Shown: positions 62,451 to 64,000 of the stretch, one piece after another
Layout of the letters: each line of letters opens with the position of its first letter
Numbering within the stretch: position 1 is the first letter of the stretch
Origin: Tessaracoccus aquimaris
GTDB taxonomy: Bacteria > Actinomycetota > Actinomycetes > Propionibacteriales > Propionibacteriaceae
DNA: 64,000 bases
NCBI RefSeq assembly: GCF_001997345.1
Contig: NZ_CP019606.1
Span: 744,001-808,000, forward strand
Reading direction: 5' to 3'
Notes under the pieces: model-generated
What the model saw: only the letters and a program-made list of their open reading frames with translations
What the model was told of the DNA's origin: nothing
Database searches by the model: none
Made by a program: the position numbers and the translations under genes

Positions 62451-63439
62451 CCACCGATCAGTTGGTCGAAGCGCCGACGCGGCGTCGGCGCGGCCTGGAC
62501 GTGAGATATCTCCCGGTGCTCGGCACCCTGACCGTCGTGATCCTGATGGTCGTGATCGGCGGAGCGCTGTACCCGAACTTCCTGACCCCCCGCACGATGG
62601 GCAACCTGTTCATCAACAACGCGCACCTGATCGTGCTCGCCGTCGGCATGACGTTCGTGATCATCACGGGCGGCATCGACCTGTCGGTGGGGGCGGTGCT
62701 CGCACTGTCGAGCATCATCGTCGCCACGCTGCTGCAGGCGGGCTGGAACATGTGGCTCGTGCTGCCCATCGCGATCGCGGCGGGCACGCTGTTCGGCCTG
62801 ATGCACGGCGCGATCATCTACTACTTCCGGGTCCAACCGTTCATCGTCACGCTGGCGGGCATGTTCCTGGCCCGCGGGCTGTGCTTCCTGATCGCCCCGC
62901 TGTCGATCCCCATCGCCAACAAGGGGTTCGACCGGTTCGTCGGGTGGCGCATCAAGTTCGGTGACTTCCGGATCACCACAGCCGTCGGCATCGCCCTCAT
63001 CGTCGTGCTCGTCGCCTTCCTGGTGCTGCACTACACCCGCTTCGGCCGCACCGTGTATGCGATCGGCGGGAGCGAGCCGTCGGCGATCATGATGGGCCTC
63101 CCCGTGACGCGCACCAAGATCCTGGCCTACGTGATCAGCGGCACCTGCGCGGGCCTGGGCGGCGTGCTGTTCGCCATGAGCCTCAAGTCCGGGTATGCGC
63201 TGACCGGGGTCGGCATGGAACTCGACGCCATCGCGGCCGTCGTGATCGGAGGCACCCTGCTGACCGGCGGCGCAGGCTTCGTGCTCGGCTCGCTGCTCGG
63301 CGTGCTTGTCCTCGGCCTGATCCAGACCATCATCACGTTCCAGGGAACGCTCAGTTCCTGGTGGACCAAGATCGTGATCGGCGCGCTGCTGCTGATCTTC
63401 GTGGTCCTGCAGCGACTGTTGTCGAGGCGGAGGGCGTAG
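62447..63439 (+). CDS. yjfF: sugar ABC transporter permease (YjfF-like)
   Basis: 330 residues from ATG at 62447, chosen for the ATGA overlap and an AGAAGGAGG sequence upstream. Eight to ten membrane segments; motif GMTFVIITGGIDLSVGAVLALSS; GTLLTGGAGFVLGSLLGVLVLGLI near the end. A second, distinct permease gene is typical of the ytf system rather than of rbs. Confidence 0.88.
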   Translation: MTTDQLVEAPTRRRRGLDVRYLPVLGTLTVVILMVVIGGALYPNFLTPRTMGNLFINNAHLIVLAVGMTFVIITGGIDLSVGAVLALSSIIVATLLQAGWNMWLVLPIAIAAGTLFGLMHGAIIYYFRVQPFIVTLAGMFLARGLCFLIAPLSIPIANKGFDRFVGWRIKFGDFRITTAVGIALIVVLVAFLVLHYTRFGRTVYAIGGSEPSAIMMGLPVTRTKILAYVISGTCAGLGGVLFAMSLKSGYALTGVGMELDAIAAVVIGGTLLTGGAGFVLGSLLGVLVLGLIQTIITFQGTLSSWWTKIVIGALLLIFVVLQRLLSRRRA

Positions 63440-63457
63440 CCCGATCGCCGGGCGCGG

Positions 63458-64000
63458 CTAGATGCTGAGGTGTGGCGTCAATGGGCTTGGATGCCCGAAC
63501 CGGTGGTTCGTGACGCACACCGCCTGCTCGCGCAGGTAGGGGAGCATCGCGATCCGACCGGCGGGCAGGCTCGGCCCGTCATAGACCGTCACGGAGATGT
63601 CGCCGCCGAGGGCCGAACGGAGGTCGCGGTCGCCGAGGAACCGGATCCGCCCTGAGGCGGTGCGGTCGAACTCCTCGTCGGTGGCCACGTCCGACGGCAC
63701 GCGCAGCGATTCCAGCACCTCGACGAGACGCTCCGACGGTTCGTCGCGGAACGAGAAGGAGACCTTGCCGCGCGCCGCGACCGAGGCGGAGAGTTCGCGC
63801 AGCACGGACGCCAGGTCGGCGCCCTCGACGCGCACCGTCACGGGGACGCTGCGGTAGCGGAGCACGTTGAGTTCCGAGGCGAGCGCCGACGGGTCGTGGC
63901 TCGCCCAGAATGTGGTGCGCGCGGCGGCCTCGTCTCCGGCCACCACGGCGGCGAACCCGTCGCCGCCCAGGTCGCCGACGCTGCGCACCAGGCGCGCGAG
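63458..64000 (-). CDS. C-terminal part of a PutA-like proline dehydrogenase/delta-1-pyrroline-5-carboxylate dehydrogenase
   Basis: 181 codons are visible and the frame stays open to the window edge. The end (AGRIAMLPYLREQAVCVTNHRFGHP) matches the C-terminus of actinobacterial bifunctional PutA proteins, where the segment LLHHLREQAISVTRHRYG or similar is usual. The rest (ELNVLRYRSVPVTVRVEG, VSFSFRDEPSERLVEVLESL) fits the post-catalytic extension of that family. No catalytic residue lies in this part, so the assignment rests on the tail motif only. Confidence 0.6.
   Translation of the reverse strand, partial: LARLVRSVGDLGGDGFAAVVAGDEAAARTTFWASHDPSALASELNVLRYRSVPVTVRVEGADLASVLRELSASVAARGKVSFSFRDEPSERLVEVLESLRVPSDVATDEEFDRTASGRIRFLGDRDLRSALGGDISVTVYDGPSLPAGRIAMLPYLREQAVCVTNHRFGHPSPLTPHLSI

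Overview
This is a very GC-rich, gene-dense chromosomal window of actinobacterial character. The evidence is the codon usage, frequent GTG starts, stop/start overlaps (ATGA, GTGA), and the order of its core blocks: fabG-fabI of the MabA/InhA type, rpsB-tsf-pyrH-frr-cdsA-rlmN, dxr-rseP-ispG-GNAT-proS, rimP-nusA, and ylxR-infB-rbfA-truB-ribF-rpsO. The mix (PabB-PabC fusion, LTA-synthase-type protein, DUF4439, DUF2599, DUF3099) suggests a member of the Propionibacteriales, perhaps near Propionibacteriaceae. That placement is inference only. I see no tRNA, rRNA, CRISPR array, insertion sequence or prophage.

Layout. 1-630: the 3' end of a DinG-type helicase. 632-5319 (minus): AAA ATPase, GPH sugar transporter (frameshifted) and GH13 glycosidase. 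5341-7218 (minus): DUF3099 (frameshifted), SURF1 and an RlmA-type methyltransferase. 7273-9593: DUF2599 protein, fabG and fabI. 9595-12785: a LacI-controlled divergon of alcohol dehydrogenase and aldo/keto reductase plus regulator. 12822-15304: ABC ATPase, NfeD, SPFH. 15301-22626: SBF-like transporter, pabBC, a SpoU methyltransferase, an MFS transporter, def, xerC and an M23 peptidase. 22928-29624: the rpsB to rlmN block, then gdhA. 29694-31297: a peptidoglycan-binding protein and an APH-like kinase. 31359-37966: the isoprenoid/RIP block and proS.

37970-46497 is the most interesting accessory region. A six-gene minus-strand operon (RidA, D-serine-dehydratase-like PLP enzyme, YheO/DauR-type regulator, M20 amidohydrolase, KDPG aldolase, KDG kinase) faces a CUT1-type sugar ABC transporter without its own ATPase. 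Together these look like an uptake and catabolic route for an (N-acyl) amino sugar acid such as N-acetyl-D-glucosaminate: deacetylate, deaminate to 2-keto-3-deoxygluconate, phosphorylate, then cleave to pyruvate and glyceraldehyde-3-phosphate. This is a prediction from gene content.

46501-58577: a membrane protein, a DUF4439 lipoprotein, rimP-nusA, then an LTA-synthase-like gene and a small secreted protein lying between nusA and ylxR, followed by ylxR-infB-rbfA-truB-ribF, a GNAT and rpsO. 58796-63439: a complete ribose/galactofuranose-type ABC operon. 63458-64000: the 3' end of a PutA-like gene.

Two window-wide signals stand out. First, many operon-leading genes have a TANNNT -10 hexamer only 6-8 nt before the start codon, which implies leaderless transcripts. 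Second, three minus-strand genes each need exactly one extra G:C base near a short G/C run to restore the expected product, which suggests base-calling errors, or else real frameshifts.
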